Of a stretch of DNA of 44,601 bases, positions 16,280-26,155 are shown in pieces. Source of the DNA: CAYRCU01 sp964422865 (GTDB taxonomy: Bacteria > Patescibacteriota > Microgenomatia > UBA8517); contig CAYRCU010000006.1 in NCBI GenBank assembly GCA_964422865.1, positions 1 to 44,601 of the forward strand. Direction: 5' to 3'. The position numbers and the translations under genes are program-made. The notes beneath the pieces are model-generated. The model was not told where the DNA came from, did no database searches, and was given only the letters and a program-made list of their open reading frames with translations. Positions within the stretch are counted from its first letter, which is position 1. Each line of letters starts with the position of its first letter.

Positions 16280-17081
16280 TTTCTGCAACCTCCTTCTCGC
16301 TTTCCTTCAAGATTTCAACATCAGGTTTGATTGTATCCCAGTAAAGCTCAATTATCTCCTCGTTGGTTAGTTGTTTTAGTTTTAACCCCAACCGGGACAT
16401 TTGTCTGATAAGGTGATCCCTCTTAGGGTAAAGCGCGATCTCAGCTTTTTTAAAAATATACTCCTTGGGATAGGGGAGCTGCTCCCCTTTTTTAAAGACT
16501 TCGGTAAAAGTTGACTTGCTTATTCCAAGTTCATAAGGAGAAAAAGGAATTACAATATAAAACTTCTTTTCCAGCACGTTCTTCTTTCTTATGGTTTCTG
16601 AAATAAAATTAATATATCCCTGCATAATTTCATGAAGTTTTGCGTTTTGAACCTTTGGAGCCGCCTCCGTCAAGTATTCCAAATACTTTGAAATATCCTT
16701 CTTTTGTGTTCGTATGAGTATTTGCACGGTAAAAGAAAGGCTGTTAATAAAAGCCGCATAGGCGCTTATCACTGCATATTGCTCCTCTTCGCTCAAAAGC
16801 CCGAAGTTTAAAGATGTGCTCTCAAGTATTAAAGCCACCCCACCATCTTTAAAAAGTACCAAATCCTTTTCAATATCCAAAACAGGAAGCATGTCTTGTG
16901 TCGAAGAAACAATTGCCTCATCAGGAATATTTAACAAAGGAATCTTGTTCACAATGGGAATTCTTCTTGTTCGTTTGTTTTCTTTTCTCTCGACAACACT
17001 ACTCGTATTTACACTTTGCCCCTTGGCAACTAAATTCGGTGCCGCCTGTTGTTTTTTGGTTTTCCTAATTTTTATTTTCAT
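16257..17081 (-). CDS. VirB4/TraC N-terminal-domain-like protein
   Basis: A 274-aa soluble protein. A basic N-terminus (KIKIRKTKKQQ) is followed by a domain beginning IPIVNKIPLLNIPDEAIVSSTQDMLPVLDIEKDLVLFKDGG, read here in two parts; the pattern (query of a beta strand, LILESTSLNFGLLSEEEQ, then IQILIRTQKKDISKYLEYL) resembles the N-terminal domain of TraC/VirB4 proteins without the ATPase half. It directly precedes virB4 and follows the PrgI gene, so it is probably a companion of the motor. ATG 17081 is preferred over TTG 17108, which would overlap PrgI by 44 nt. No Shine-Dalgarno. Confidence 0.7.
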   Translation of the reverse strand: MKIKIRKTKKQQAAPNLVAKGQSVNTSSVVERKENKRTRRIPIVNKIPLLNIPDEAIVSSTQDMLPVLDIEKDLVLFKDGGVALILESTSLNFGLLSEEEQYAVISAYAAFINSLSFTVQILIRTQKKDISKYLEYLTEAAPKVQNAKLHEIMQGYINFISETIRKKNVLEKKFYIVIPFSPYELGISKSTFTEVFKKGEQLPYPKEYIFKKAEIALYPKRDHLIRQMSRLGLKLKQLTNEEIIELYWDTIKPDVEILKESEKEVAENAKNTKQ

Positions 17082-18159
17082 CGACAGCTGATTTTGCTCG
17101 AATAACAATGGGCTGAATTATTTGTCCCGTGGCTTTTATCTCCACCGGCTCAAACAAAAACCCCTCTTTCTCAATTAGAATCCTATATGTTCCGTTAGGA
17201 AGTGGTGTGACAATCCTGAAGTGTCCTGTTCGTGCACTTTTCAAAGCACGCACCGGTCTTCCCTGATAATCTTTGATCTCAAGTATAGCTCCTTCAACGA
17301 TCTTCCCTTCATTGTTTAAGACTTGCCCAACAATAATATTAGGGCTTTCGGGTGGGATCGGAGGGGCGGCCCCTGCAAAAAAATGTGCTTTAATTCCCGG
17401 TGTCACAGTTTTCTGGGGCATCAAAGTTTGGCCAATTACGTGAGGAATAGGGGCGTTAGAGGTCCCCGAAGGCATGGAGAAGCCTTGTTTTTGTGTTTTT
17501 TGTGGAATAGTCGGAGGAATAGCAACTTGTCTGGGAACAGGGGACACACCGCTCTGGTCAACAGCCCGAGATATTTGTTCGGGGGCAGTCTTTGGGACAC
17601 TTGTATATTGCTTTTCTACAAAAGGAGGCATTGTAGCAGAGGGCTGTGCTCCAGCAACAGGGCCGGAAGTTTGCGAAGCCGGAGCCTGGCTTTTTATAAA
17701 TAGCCCCGAAATCTTTTTCAAAACCGCCTCTTCCGTTTCTTCAAGATTGTGTAAAAATTTAGGTGTCAAAGCACCCACCTTCACATCCGACTTAGCCTTC
17801 ACACTAGTTGCTTGCGCACTCATTTCGGAGAGAGCGTAGTAGCTCTTGGGGTCTGTTTTCTTCCATAAATACAAAGTGGGGGAGTATATGCTTTTTAAAA
17901 AGACAACAATCCATTTTTCCAAAGGGCGCTCGGCAATGGGTAAAAAGGCAAGCGCCGCACCAAGAAGAACCGAAAAAACAACAACCGGCCACTTTATAAT
18001 TCCGGGCAGCGGGGAAGCATAAAATAAAACAGAAACCAAAGCACCACCGGCAAGCTCAAAAAACTGCTTTATTGTCATATCCCCTATAAGTCGGAACTGA
18101 TACGAGCTAATTTGCTGAGGAACCGGGTGCTGTTCAAAAACAAATCCGCTATTAACCAT
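17065..18159 (-). CDS. PrgI-family (VirB3-like) protein with carboxypeptidase-regulatory-like C-terminus
   Basis: A 364-aa protein. Residues 1-100 match the PrgI/VirB3-like family: QHPVPQQISSYQFRLIGDMT, two TM helices (about 34-75) and PLEKWIVVFLKSIYSPTLY. Residues about 130-280 are a Pro/Gln/Ser-rich linker. Residues 285-352 form a beta-sandwich like CarboxypepD_reg/SpaA-type domains (IVGQVLNNEGKIVEGAILEI, GHFRIVTPLPNGTYRILIEK). Only the N-terminal family is standard; the sandwich is an added module, perhaps for contacts. First gene of the four-gene motor operon, with possible promoter TTGAAA-16-TAAGCT 7 nt before the ATG. Confidence 0.8.
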   Translation of the reverse strand: MVNSGFVFEQHPVPQQISSYQFRLIGDMTIKQFFELAGGALVSVLFYASPLPGIIKWPVVVFSVLLGAALAFLPIAERPLEKWIVVFLKSIYSPTLYLWKKTDPKSYYALSEMSAQATSVKAKSDVKVGALTPKFLHNLEETEEAVLKKISGLFIKSQAPASQTSGPVAGAQPSATMPPFVEKQYTSVPKTAPEQISRAVDQSGVSPVPRQVAIPPTIPQKTQKQGFSMPSGTSNAPIPHVIGQTLMPQKTVTPGIKAHFFAGAAPPIPPESPNIIVGQVLNNEGKIVEGAILEIKDYQGRPVRALKSARTGHFRIVTPLPNGTYRILIEKEGFLFEPVEIKATGQIIQPIVIRAKSAVDENKN

Positions 18160-18274
18160 ACTCTTAAGCTTACCTTATGAACACTTCTTTTCAACCCACC
18201 TAATTTTTCACACAAACAAATCCCCTATAGTTTGTTTACAGAATAAAAAATGATATAATTCTTCCAAACCTGCC
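18160..18274. promoter_or_regulatory. Divergent promoter region (PrgI operon and 895-aa orphan)
   Basis: Rightward: TTGTTT (18232-18237), 16 nt, TATAAT (18254-18259), 15 nt to the ATG at 18275. Leftward: TTGAAA, 16 nt, TAAGCT, 7 nt to the ATG at 18159. No other gene-like content seen. Confidence 0.55.
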
Positions 18275-20962
18275 ATGTCCGAAGATTCACCAACAAAAAT
18301 GACACCAGAAATTGCAAATAGTCCCGACAAACCACCACTAAAAGACAGGCTCCAAGTTTGGTCACAAAGTGTTGCCCGAAGCATTAAAGAGGGCAAAGCA
18401 TTTGCCGGAGTTGAAGCTCGTACTAATTTCACAGTTCGTCAAAAAGGTGAGCCTGTTTCTCTGGAAGGCGATCCAGATGGTGGTTACAAATTTGTGTTTA
18501 TAAGGCAAGGAGAAAAAAAAGACATTCCTGTCGACAAAGCAAAAGATCTTACCTACTTCTTTGCAGCTCCTGTGGAAGAGAAATTAACACAAAAAACTGG
18601 AGACGATGTTTTAACAATTGCAATTTTAGATCCCAATCACCTTGCTCAAGAAAAACGACAAAAAACCAGATTGGAAGAGTTTAAAAACCTCTTCGGAGAA
18701 GATAAAAGAATAATTGCCCTGTACTATAGGCAATCAAAGGCAGATCGTAGTGGAAGAATAGGAAGCAAAGGAGTCTTTCTAGTGGTCCCGGAAGGACAGG
18801 CGAATGAACTAGAAGACTTAATAAAACAGAGCACTCCACAAGAAGCACACACCGCAGTAATAGAAGCTTTTGCGCTCTCTTCGGACAACCCTGAAGAAAC
18901 AAGGCAATATTTCGACGCAGCTATTCTAGAAAAAACAGAAGGTGATATAAAGGTGCAAATTAAACCAAAAACACAGCTTAGGGCAATGGAAGTTTTTAAG
19001 TCCAGAGAGGGCGGCATTCCCGAAAACAAAGATAAATGGTCAATTACAAGCGAAGCTCCTAAGTCTGCACAGGAAATAACAACACCAGTTCCGCAATCCT
19101 CGGATACTCAACCTCTCGATACACCAAAAGATAGTGGGTCGGAAGACAAAAAAGGTGAACCGATTTCTCCCCCAGAAGATATCCAGCCATCGCCTCCGTC
19201 AGTTGAACCGCCCACAAACATCACCCCACCAACTCCGGAAGGCAACGATCCAGATAACAAAAAGTGGACTCCTGATGGACCAAAATTAGATTTTATTAAG
19301 CCAAAGGAAACTCAACCACAGATGTCCGCGAACATTGAAGAGCAAGTGGCAAAGGGAGTTGTAAAAGCTATAGAAGAAACGGGGCTTTCTGAAGCTCAAC
19401 AAAAACAGGTAGAAATGATGAAAGAAGCAAGAGGAAGCTACACTGGCTTTGTGCAGATGGAAAGGTCGCAAATCTATGTTAACCCGTATGAGTGGCAAAA
19501 AGAGGCTGAGAATAATCCTTGGTTTAACAATTTATCTGATGAACAAAAAGATGCAATTCTTCACAGAACAATGTGGAATTTCATGGCAGGTAAGAAGTTT
19601 GCAGGAGGAATGTTTGACTTGGATTCATGCTTAAAGCCGGGGAAAGTAAAAGACGGTGACCCAATACCGATAAATCTCTCCAGAGAGTCAATGGACCATC
19701 TTTGGTTCAACATGCCTGGGTACAGAATAATGGAAGCAACCATGCTTCACAACCTTTTTACCCTATCAGGCAAAAACCCAAGTGTGCCAAATGAATATCA
19801 GGAAAGAGAAAGACATTTAGTGTTAACAGAAGAAGGTCTTGCAAAACTAAAAGATTTTGCCAATTTTAGGAAAAATTTAGTAAACTCTCTAGCTGAAGCT
19901 TTTAAACAAAAACCGGAACTCTTTGTTGGAGACCCTTTGTTCACTTCAGTAACCCCAGAGGTGGCAGCAAATGCAGCGTTCTCAGCCGCATGGAATAAAA
20001 TATTCGCAAGTGGAGTAATAGACTCAGCAGACGAAGGGAGAAAATTTTTAACTGGACCTCAATTATCATCAAGTGCCCTCAGGGCCTTTTTCATGCCCAG
20101 AGATCAGGCCCACTTCAAAATGGGTTACAAAATAGAAAAAGAAGCGGTGGTTGTTGGCGACATACAGGAAGGTTGGGGTGGAGACATCGGCAATTGGTAC
20201 TTGGATCGAATAAAAAATAGCCCAGACTTTCTTAAAAAAACCTTAAGGGGGGAGGTTAATTATATACCTCCAAGATTAATGTTTTGCTGGTACGATTTTA
20301 CAGAATTTTCAGAAGGAAAACACAAGCAAGCATCACTTGCCCAAGGACTTATGTTGGAAGAAACTAAAAAAATAGGAAATGGTTTATTGGATTTTGTAAA
20401 TCCACACAACGCCAGACCCAACAACTTAAAAGACGATGAGTTGTGGTGGAGATATTCGGGAACGGCTGACTCGGCAAGGAAAGTATATGAGCTAATAACA
20501 GGGCAGGCTAAAAAAGAGGACTATACAGTCGAAACATTTGCCGATTCAATTGTGTCCGTTCAAGTACAAATGCCTTGGATAAAACATGTATACATGGACG
20601 AAGACTTGCAAACCGCAGCAGTGGCCATGCTGGCACAACTGGAAGCACAAAAAAATGGAATTCAAGGTCACGGCTTTTTATTGGGCACAGATGAACTTAT
20701 ATTAAACATGAACTCGTCAGATCAAGACAACCTTGTCAATCATGTGCTTTGGACACTTAATTCTAGAATTTATGAAAATCAACCAGATCTCAGAAAGAAG
20801 ATATTAAAAAGATTGGGAGTAAACGACCTATACTCTTTTACGGGTGCTGAATTACAAGTACTCGAAAGTGCGTTTTCAGGTATACCGGTGTTAAGAAATT
20901 TCTTTAAACGTACCAAAGAGAGGATTAAGGCAGAAAGAGAAAAAAAGGAAAGGGTGAAGTGA
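18275..20962 (+). CDS. Large orphan protein between the two T4SS operons
   Basis: An 895-aa protein that I do not recognise. No signal peptide or TM segment, so cytoplasmic or a translocated substrate. Residues 1-260 are a mixed alpha/beta region (YKFVFIRQGEKKDIPVD, DDVLTIAILDPNH, GVFLVVPEGQANELEDLI). Residues 260-365 are Pro/Ser/Thr-rich and disordered. Residues 365-880 form a Trp-rich globular region (NPYEWQKEAENNPWFNNLSD, WGGDIGNWYLDRI, WWRYSGTADSARKVYEL). It ends in a basic helix (KRTKERIKAEREKKERVK). It is the only plus-strand gene inside the secretion region, and its coding strand is G-rich, unlike nearby plus-strand genes. A secretion partner or effector is possible but unproven. Confidence 0.85.
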   Translation: MSEDSPTKMTPEIANSPDKPPLKDRLQVWSQSVARSIKEGKAFAGVEARTNFTVRQKGEPVSLEGDPDGGYKFVFIRQGEKKDIPVDKAKDLTYFFAAPVEEKLTQKTGDDVLTIAILDPNHLAQEKRQKTRLEEFKNLFGEDKRIIALYYRQSKADRSGRIGSKGVFLVVPEGQANELEDLIKQSTPQEAHTAVIEAFALSSDNPEETRQYFDAAILEKTEGDIKVQIKPKTQLRAMEVFKSREGGIPENKDKWSITSEAPKSAQEITTPVPQSSDTQPLDTPKDSGSEDKKGEPISPPEDIQPSPPSVEPPTNITPPTPEGNDPDNKKWTPDGPKLDFIKPKETQPQMSANIEEQVAKGVVKAIEETGLSEAQQKQVEMMKEARGSYTGFVQMERSQIYVNPYEWQKEAENNPWFNNLSDEQKDAILHRTMWNFMAGKKFAGGMFDLDSCLKPGKVKDGDPIPINLSRESMDHLWFNMPGYRIMEATMLHNLFTLSGKNPSVPNEYQERERHLVLTEEGLAKLKDFANFRKNLVNSLAEAFKQKPELFVGDPLFTSVTPEVAANAAFSAAWNKIFASGVIDSADEGRKFLTGPQLSSSALRAFFMPRDQAHFKMGYKIEKEAVVVGDIQEGWGGDIGNWYLDRIKNSPDFLKKTLRGEVNYIPPRLMFCWYDFTEFSEGKHKQASLAQGLMLEETKKIGNGLLDFVNPHNARPNNLKDDELWWRYSGTADSARKVYELITGQAKKEDYTVETFADSIVSVQVQMPWIKHVYMDEDLQTAAVAMLAQLEAQKNGIQGHGFLLGTDELILNMNSSDQDNLVNHVLWTLNSRIYENQPDLRKKILKRLGVNDLYSFTGAELQVLESAFSGIPVLRNFFKRTKERIKAEREKKERVK

Positions 20963-20970
20963 GCCAAGCT

Positions 20971-22653
20971 CTATTTAACTACTCCCAGTCGTCTTAGAAC
21001 ATCATATCTAGCATGTCTTTTAATCACTGGCTCGGTTAATTTTCCAGCTGCTTTAGCCTTTTCATATATACTCGCTTCCTCACTTGAAACATATTGCATG
21101 CCACCCATACCAACAACTTTTGCTGGCCCAAATGCCTCTCCAATAGCACTCCCATACGCAAACGGCCTGCCTGATATTATGCCCTTAATAATCTCCGCTG
21201 CTTTAGGGATCATGAAAAGAAATACCAAGCTGACAGATAGAAGAATTAAAGGCGCAGGGTCTCCTGCAGCGCCCAGTAAAGGCGGCCACCCGTCTCCGAA
21301 ATTTGCCCCAGTGTGTTTTGAAATTCCCAACAGATCGCTCACACCGCCCAAAAACGGTAACCCCTTAACGGCAGCATTAAAAGCTTCTGCTAGAAAAATA
21401 TATGAAATTGTAAACAAAAATCCGGCTGTTGGGAAAACAGCCAGGTTCGCCGCCAGGCTCTTTATCCACGAGCCAAAGCCTATGCCGGGTACAACAGTTC
21501 CTAAAGTTATCTGAACAGGTGCAATCATAACAAGAAGCAAAATCTGGGCAGTAGTCTTAATAAGCATCCAGGTGATCTTGAAAAGCATAAACAAAAGAAC
21601 AAAAATTAGGATAATAAAAGCCAAGACCGCAACAATAATGGCTATGGCACTTGATGGTCCTAATAAGAGAAGATTTCCAATAATACCCTCAGGCAATGCA
21701 GTGATCGCCAGCAAAAAAACAATAGTGTAAGCAAACAAATCAAAAATCAAGAAACCAAAAACACCCGCCCCAAGTATACCCTCAGTCAAAAAGCTAAAAG
21801 TCAAAGCCACATCGTCCCCACCTCTCATGAAGAAATCCGGAATAGCATTTGCTGTAATAGGACCAAGAATCAGGCTGATAATGCCTATCACCACATACAT
21901 CAAATCAACCATAAGCCCGGCGATCGCATACGAAAAAGTTACGAGTATTAAGGCAACAAATAATTTTGGCAAAGTGGATTGCACGGAAATAACAACCTGA
22001 GGGGAAATCTTAACTCGAAACATAATCATAAAAGCAAAAATTATTGCCACAACAACAAAAACAGCATACGAAAAATCTCTTGACACATTCCATAGTTTTT
22101 GTGTAATACCACCAAGTCTGCTATAACCAAACCCCGCCTGTTGTGCGTGCACCTGAGGTGTCAAGGAAAAATTTCTTCCCAGATTTTTAATATAAAAAAT
22201 TCCGGAAAGAGGTCTGTCTTTAAAAATTTGTCCAAGAAGAGTTGCGTTTTGCCCACCCGGAGCTGCTGAGTCGGACTTAGCCTCCTCTCTTATTTTTCCA
22301 ACCGCTTCATCCAGTCTTTTAATAATGTCAATCAGGTTGCTAGACATGGCTATGCAGCTGTCTACTTCAGCGGAGCCTTCTATTATCGCTTCAAGAAAAC
22401 ATTTTGTGCCGTCGGGCCCCACAAATTTAGTAGTAGGCCAAGTCAAAAAACTCATTATTATCCAGTCAACTTGCGCTGCCGTATATCTTTCACCAAATAT
22501 TTCCTCAGGATTGCTGTCATCATAAACATGCGCGTACCACTCAACAAAATCCTGGTTATACCACTGAGCCTTGGCTTGAGACAGGGGAGAGATAAGTAGA
22601 TTCACAAACAAAAAGGAAAAAAGAAGCAAAGAGGCCAATATTTTTTTATGCAT
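20971..22653 (-). CDS. VirB6/TrbL-like polytopic channel protein
   Basis: A 560-aa protein. It starts with a signal peptide-like segment (HKKILASLLLFSFLFVNLLISPLSQAKA), followed by an external domain of about 150 residues and at least seven TM helices between about 200 and 490 (YAVFVVVAIIFAFMIMF, LFVALILVTFSYAIAGLMV, AIAIIVAVLAFIILIFVLLF and others). A short cytoplasmic tail follows. The layout and the KLFVALILVTFSYAIAG-type core fit VirB6/TrbL inner-membrane channel proteins. An ATG at 22668 is an alternative start; TATTAT lies 5 nt before the preferred one. Last gene of the nine-pilin operon. Confidence 0.75.
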   Translation of the reverse strand: MHKKILASLLLFSFLFVNLLISPLSQAKAQWYNQDFVEWYAHVYDDSNPEEIFGERYTAAQVDWIIMSFLTWPTTKFVGPDGTKCFLEAIIEGSAEVDSCIAMSSNLIDIIKRLDEAVGKIREEAKSDSAAPGGQNATLLGQIFKDRPLSGIFYIKNLGRNFSLTPQVHAQQAGFGYSRLGGITQKLWNVSRDFSYAVFVVVAIIFAFMIMFRVKISPQVVISVQSTLPKLFVALILVTFSYAIAGLMVDLMYVVIGIISLILGPITANAIPDFFMRGGDDVALTFSFLTEGILGAGVFGFLIFDLFAYTIVFLLAITALPEGIIGNLLLLGPSSAIAIIVAVLAFIILIFVLLFMLFKITWMLIKTTAQILLLVMIAPVQITLGTVVPGIGFGSWIKSLAANLAVFPTAGFLFTISYIFLAEAFNAAVKGLPFLGGVSDLLGISKHTGANFGDGWPPLLGAAGDPAPLILLSVSLVFLFMIPKAAEIIKGIISGRPFAYGSAIGEAFGPAKVVGMGGMQYVSSEEASIYEKAKAAGKLTEPVIKRHARYDVLRRLGVVK

Positions 22654-22693
22654 ATTTGATAATAACATGTGTAAAGAATAATTCTAACACCCT

Positions 22694-25600
22694 TTAAGGT
22701 GAACAACTCATGTCCGTAGGATAAAGAGGTTGGCAGTTTGGTGAGATTCTTGTCATGTTCCGCAAAGTTTTCTCAGCATAACCCACGGCGGCATCGTTCA
22801 CCTTACACTCTCCTGCAGGTGCTCCTTGCTGGTACACTAGAGAAAAATTCCCCAAATTGCAACCGTCCCCAAAGCAGTGGCTGGAGCCGTCAAAATTGGG
22901 ATACAAATAGGGTAGTCTCAAAAACCTCTTTATTTGTGCATCAAAGTTCCCGGAGATAGAAGTGTCATTTATGCCAAAATCCTGAAGCGAGCGCTTAGGG
23001 TCCGCAGGGTCACAATAAAAACGCTCGTAATTACTTGCTCCGCTCTCTTGGATCCAAATTGCCAAGGTATAAATCGGGCTAACCCCCGCACCCAGCGACC
23101 GCTTTACCACCTCAGGATAGCACAAATCAAAATAATTCGTGGTACTTGCGGGGTCCTCACCAACCCATTTTGCAGCCAAATCCCTTGCTCTGTTTTTTAT
23201 ATCTCCCTGATATTCAGTCGGTATCTCGCCCAAAGATGTAGAGCAAACACTGGGAGTTATCTTGCACAAAGTCCCGGAGGTATAGCTTGGTGTTGGGGGA
23301 ATAGCACTAGGGCACTCAATACTTGTCATCACCCGGCTTCTGTCAATATGCCCACCCGACGGGTTTCCAATGCTAACCACAGGCAGCCCCGCTGCAAACG
23401 GCCTTAAAGCCTTCTGAATTCCTTTCAAAAAATAATCATAAATACTCCCAATATGAGGGAAGTATATCTTTGCATTACTTCCGGGTCTCCGCCTGCCGGG
23501 GTCCCCGGCCCAAGTTTCTCCGTTCTCGCTGGAAGAAGTGTAAGACAATTCTCCCTCAGCGGGAATATCTTTTATTTCCTCCACAGGTGCCCCCACTCCA
23601 ACCTTTGGATAAAACCTCTTAAACACACTCATCTGACCGTTCACATACCTGTCCCAAACTTCCTCCACCTTCGGGACCGCGGAATAAATCGAAAGTGCGG
23701 TGGAAGCTGTTACATCACAAGTACTCCAGGTATCATTTATCGGGTCATAGGTAAACCTGCATTTGTAGGTGCCGGAGTATCTAATATCCCCGCTAATGGT
23801 TGGAATTTGGTCTCCATTTATTGTTTTATCTCCATACAATCTATCTCCCGGGTTAACTCTGGATTCCACAGGCTCACATCTCTCGGTGTTGTAAATCTGC
23901 CTGCTCTCCCCGCCGTTAAATACATTTCTTCCCTCAGGCACATAAGTTGACTGCAAAAGTTCTCCCAATTCACTCGTCTCCTGCATATGAGGAAAATAAA
24001 GATACTTAATTTTTCCGTCACCCTCCCCGGCAGGCTCAAAAACAATATCCTCCACGGTAACATCTCCACCGGGCTGGCCGGTCGCAGTCAAATCCCCCTC
24101 AGCATATCCAATCCTGTCCTCAGTGGAAGAAAAAGGTATATAGTTAAATAACTGCCCCCAATAATTTGGACGGCCCAAATCCGGGACCCCCAGCTCTTTT
24201 TCGTCAAAGCACATATAAAGCCCCAAAACCGTAGGAGTACAATACTCGCCTCTCCAGTTTCTGTATTTTTTCCAGTATTCATTAAAACTTTTATTTTTAA
24301 ACTCCTCACTGTCCGGGTTCGGAGGCAAATGACTAGCCCACCAATCGGTTAATCTGTGCTCTTCTATGTCAACACCTATAGTAGCCAACTTAAAGTCAAT
24401 ACCTATGGCGTCCAACTTAATTCTCAACAAATCCCCGCTTATTCCCTCATTTTCGGGATAACAAGGGCCGGGAATATGGAATAAATCTGTACTTCCGCCC
24501 AAAACGCCAATAATTTTTGTAAGGATGCTCGCCTTTATACTGTAAGTACAAGCCACAATCTGGTCATGCCGACCTCTCTCGCCAAAATATGCACCAGAGT
24601 CTCTTTGAAGCCCTGCAATTGCTATTTGTTCCACTCGTTTATTATTTTGAATATTTCGGGGTAAAAGTTTTTTCAATGGTCCCGAATAGTCAATTAATTT
24701 TCTGACATCAGCATAGTTGCGCTCATACTTACCCTCTTTTGTCGGGTACTTGCCGTAGGTTGTTAAATAATTCTCTTCGGCTCTGTAGGTAGTGCCGTTT
24801 AAATACCAGCTCACATATTCATTCACTCTTTGAGCATCTGTAAATGTTCCAAACGGCCGGCTTTCGCTGTTATTTACATATGGCCCCTCGGTAAGCCCCA
24901 TAATGGGGAAGGAGGTTTCGCTCAAATCAACATTAACCGGAATCACTCGGTCAACAAAATCGTATTCACACTCCACACTTCCGTCTTCCTGCGTCACACA
25001 GCTTGTAGCTCCCGCTCCATCGTTATATTCAATTCGTATTCTTTCATTGGCAACAAGATCATTCCCGCACATGTAGTAGCTAACATCACTAATAACAGGT
25101 TCATAAGGGCAAGCAGGATACGGCCGCAGTGAATGAAATTCGGGGTTGCTTATTCTATCTCCGGCATTGTAGTCACAAATCTCTCCAAAAGCCACTCTTG
25201 CCCCGCTTCCGCAGGTGTCCGGGTCAACCTCGCTCCCGTCAGCCTTGTAAACCTTTCCGCAAACGTAATACCACCACTCGCTCCCGTCAGCTCTTTTGCT
25301 CCCGCAATTTGGAGCAACAAGGGTGGTTGCAGAAACCGGGGGAGAGTGCTCCCTGTACCACTCCACCTGATCCTTCACGGACAACTCGGGCCAGCCACCC
25401 CACCCTTCAAAGTGCACAACCTTCTTATTACAAATTCTTTCTTCCAAATATCTCCAAGTTTCAGTGGTATCATACGGAACTCTGTCAGTGGACACATCAA
25501 AAACATCTGCCGTTAGAGCGTCCACAAGATCACATCTTCCCCCAAGCCCGTCCAAAAATCCGTCAATCCAAGGCACGGGATCATAATCAGCGTTATACAA

Positions 25601-26116
25601 GTCCGGTGGAGCAGGGGCAACCGGCCATAAATCATGTCTTGCAATTGTTTCGGAAAAGGGTACAAAAATTTCGGTAGCATACTGTCTTCCCGCTTCAAAC
25701 GAAGATTGACTCGTATCCCCCCACCACTCCAAATTGCTCATCTCAACCCCCAACACCACAAGCTTCACTCCCCCCGGAAACTCCCTTTCGCCCATAGTAT
25801 TTAACTTCTCCGCAAATGCTCTTGCAACGCTCCTCGTCGTGCCGACATTAACATCAACCCTCAGCACCGTATTTTTCTTGTTGTCAGGATACCCCCCCTT
25901 TCTGCAGGATATGGAGTTAAACGGGGCATCGCGGATGTTGTTGATTACCGAAGCAACCCCCTCAAATCCTTTTCCGCAAATAACATTGTCTCCGTCTCCC
26001 AGCCCGGGTAGGGGCAATTCCGGTCCCACATTAAGATCGCACTGCTCTTGCGCAGAGACATTACCTGCAGGCAATAAAAATACCAAAAACAAAAAACCAA
26101 TCAAGAACTTTTTCAT
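22694..26116 (-). CDS. Giant secreted Cys-rich protein with C-terminal lysozyme-like domain
   Basis: A 1140-aa protein with a clear signal peptide (KKFLIGFLFLVFLLPAGNVSA). Dozens of cysteines, often paired (YYVCGKVYKADGSEVDPDTC), suggest disulfides or a surface location. Most of the protein has no recognisable family. Residues from about 965 contain CYPEVVKRSLGAGVSP, then TLAIWIQESGASNY (Glu about 1024) and LQDFGIN, which follow the Glu and Q-x-G pattern of soluble lytic transglycosylase/VirB1-like domains. It could locally open peptidoglycan for the apparatus. It is preceded by the VirB2-like genes and followed by the VirB6-like gene. The ATG is preferred over the adjacent GTG at 26119. Confidence 0.75.
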   Translation of the reverse strand: MKKFLIGFLFLVFLLPAGNVSAQEQCDLNVGPELPLPGLGDGDNVICGKGFEGVASVINNIRDAPFNSISCRKGGYPDNKKNTVLRVDVNVGTTRSVARAFAEKLNTMGEREFPGGVKLVVLGVEMSNLEWWGDTSQSSFEAGRQYATEIFVPFSETIARHDLWPVAPAPPDLYNADYDPVPWIDGFLDGLGGRCDLVDALTADVFDVSTDRVPYDTTETWRYLEERICNKKVVHFEGWGGWPELSVKDQVEWYREHSPPVSATTLVAPNCGSKRADGSEWWYYVCGKVYKADGSEVDPDTCGSGARVAFGEICDYNAGDRISNPEFHSLRPYPACPYEPVISDVSYYMCGNDLVANERIRIEYNDGAGATSCVTQEDGSVECEYDFVDRVIPVNVDLSETSFPIMGLTEGPYVNNSESRPFGTFTDAQRVNEYVSWYLNGTTYRAEENYLTTYGKYPTKEGKYERNYADVRKLIDYSGPLKKLLPRNIQNNKRVEQIAIAGLQRDSGAYFGERGRHDQIVACTYSIKASILTKIIGVLGGSTDLFHIPGPCYPENEGISGDLLRIKLDAIGIDFKLATIGVDIEEHRLTDWWASHLPPNPDSEEFKNKSFNEYWKKYRNWRGEYCTPTVLGLYMCFDEKELGVPDLGRPNYWGQLFNYIPFSSTEDRIGYAEGDLTATGQPGGDVTVEDIVFEPAGEGDGKIKYLYFPHMQETSELGELLQSTYVPEGRNVFNGGESRQIYNTERCEPVESRVNPGDRLYGDKTINGDQIPTISGDIRYSGTYKCRFTYDPINDTWSTCDVTASTALSIYSAVPKVEEVWDRYVNGQMSVFKRFYPKVGVGAPVEEIKDIPAEGELSYTSSSENGETWAGDPGRRRPGSNAKIYFPHIGSIYDYFLKGIQKALRPFAAGLPVVSIGNPSGGHIDRSRVMTSIECPSAIPPTPSYTSGTLCKITPSVCSTSLGEIPTEYQGDIKNRARDLAAKWVGEDPASTTNYFDLCYPEVVKRSLGAGVSPIYTLAIWIQESGASNYERFYCDPADPKRSLQDFGINDTSISGNFDAQIKRFLRLPYLYPNFDGSSHCFGDGCNLGNFSLVYQQGAPAGECKVNDAAVGYAEKTLRNMTRISPNCQPLYPTDMSCSP

Positions 26117-26155
26117 CACTACCCAAATTCTACTACAAAAAAGATCCTCAAGAAT

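Noticed and set aside
18275..20962. 895-aa orphan as a relaxase
   Set aside because: No His-triad (HxDxxxPHxH), no Tyr motif region and no adjacent oriT-like sequence seen.
25129..25677. Long plus-strand frames opposite the giant secreted protein
   Set aside because: Basic, Pro/Ser-rich compositions typical of antisense translation; the minus-strand gene has a signal peptide and conserved motifs.
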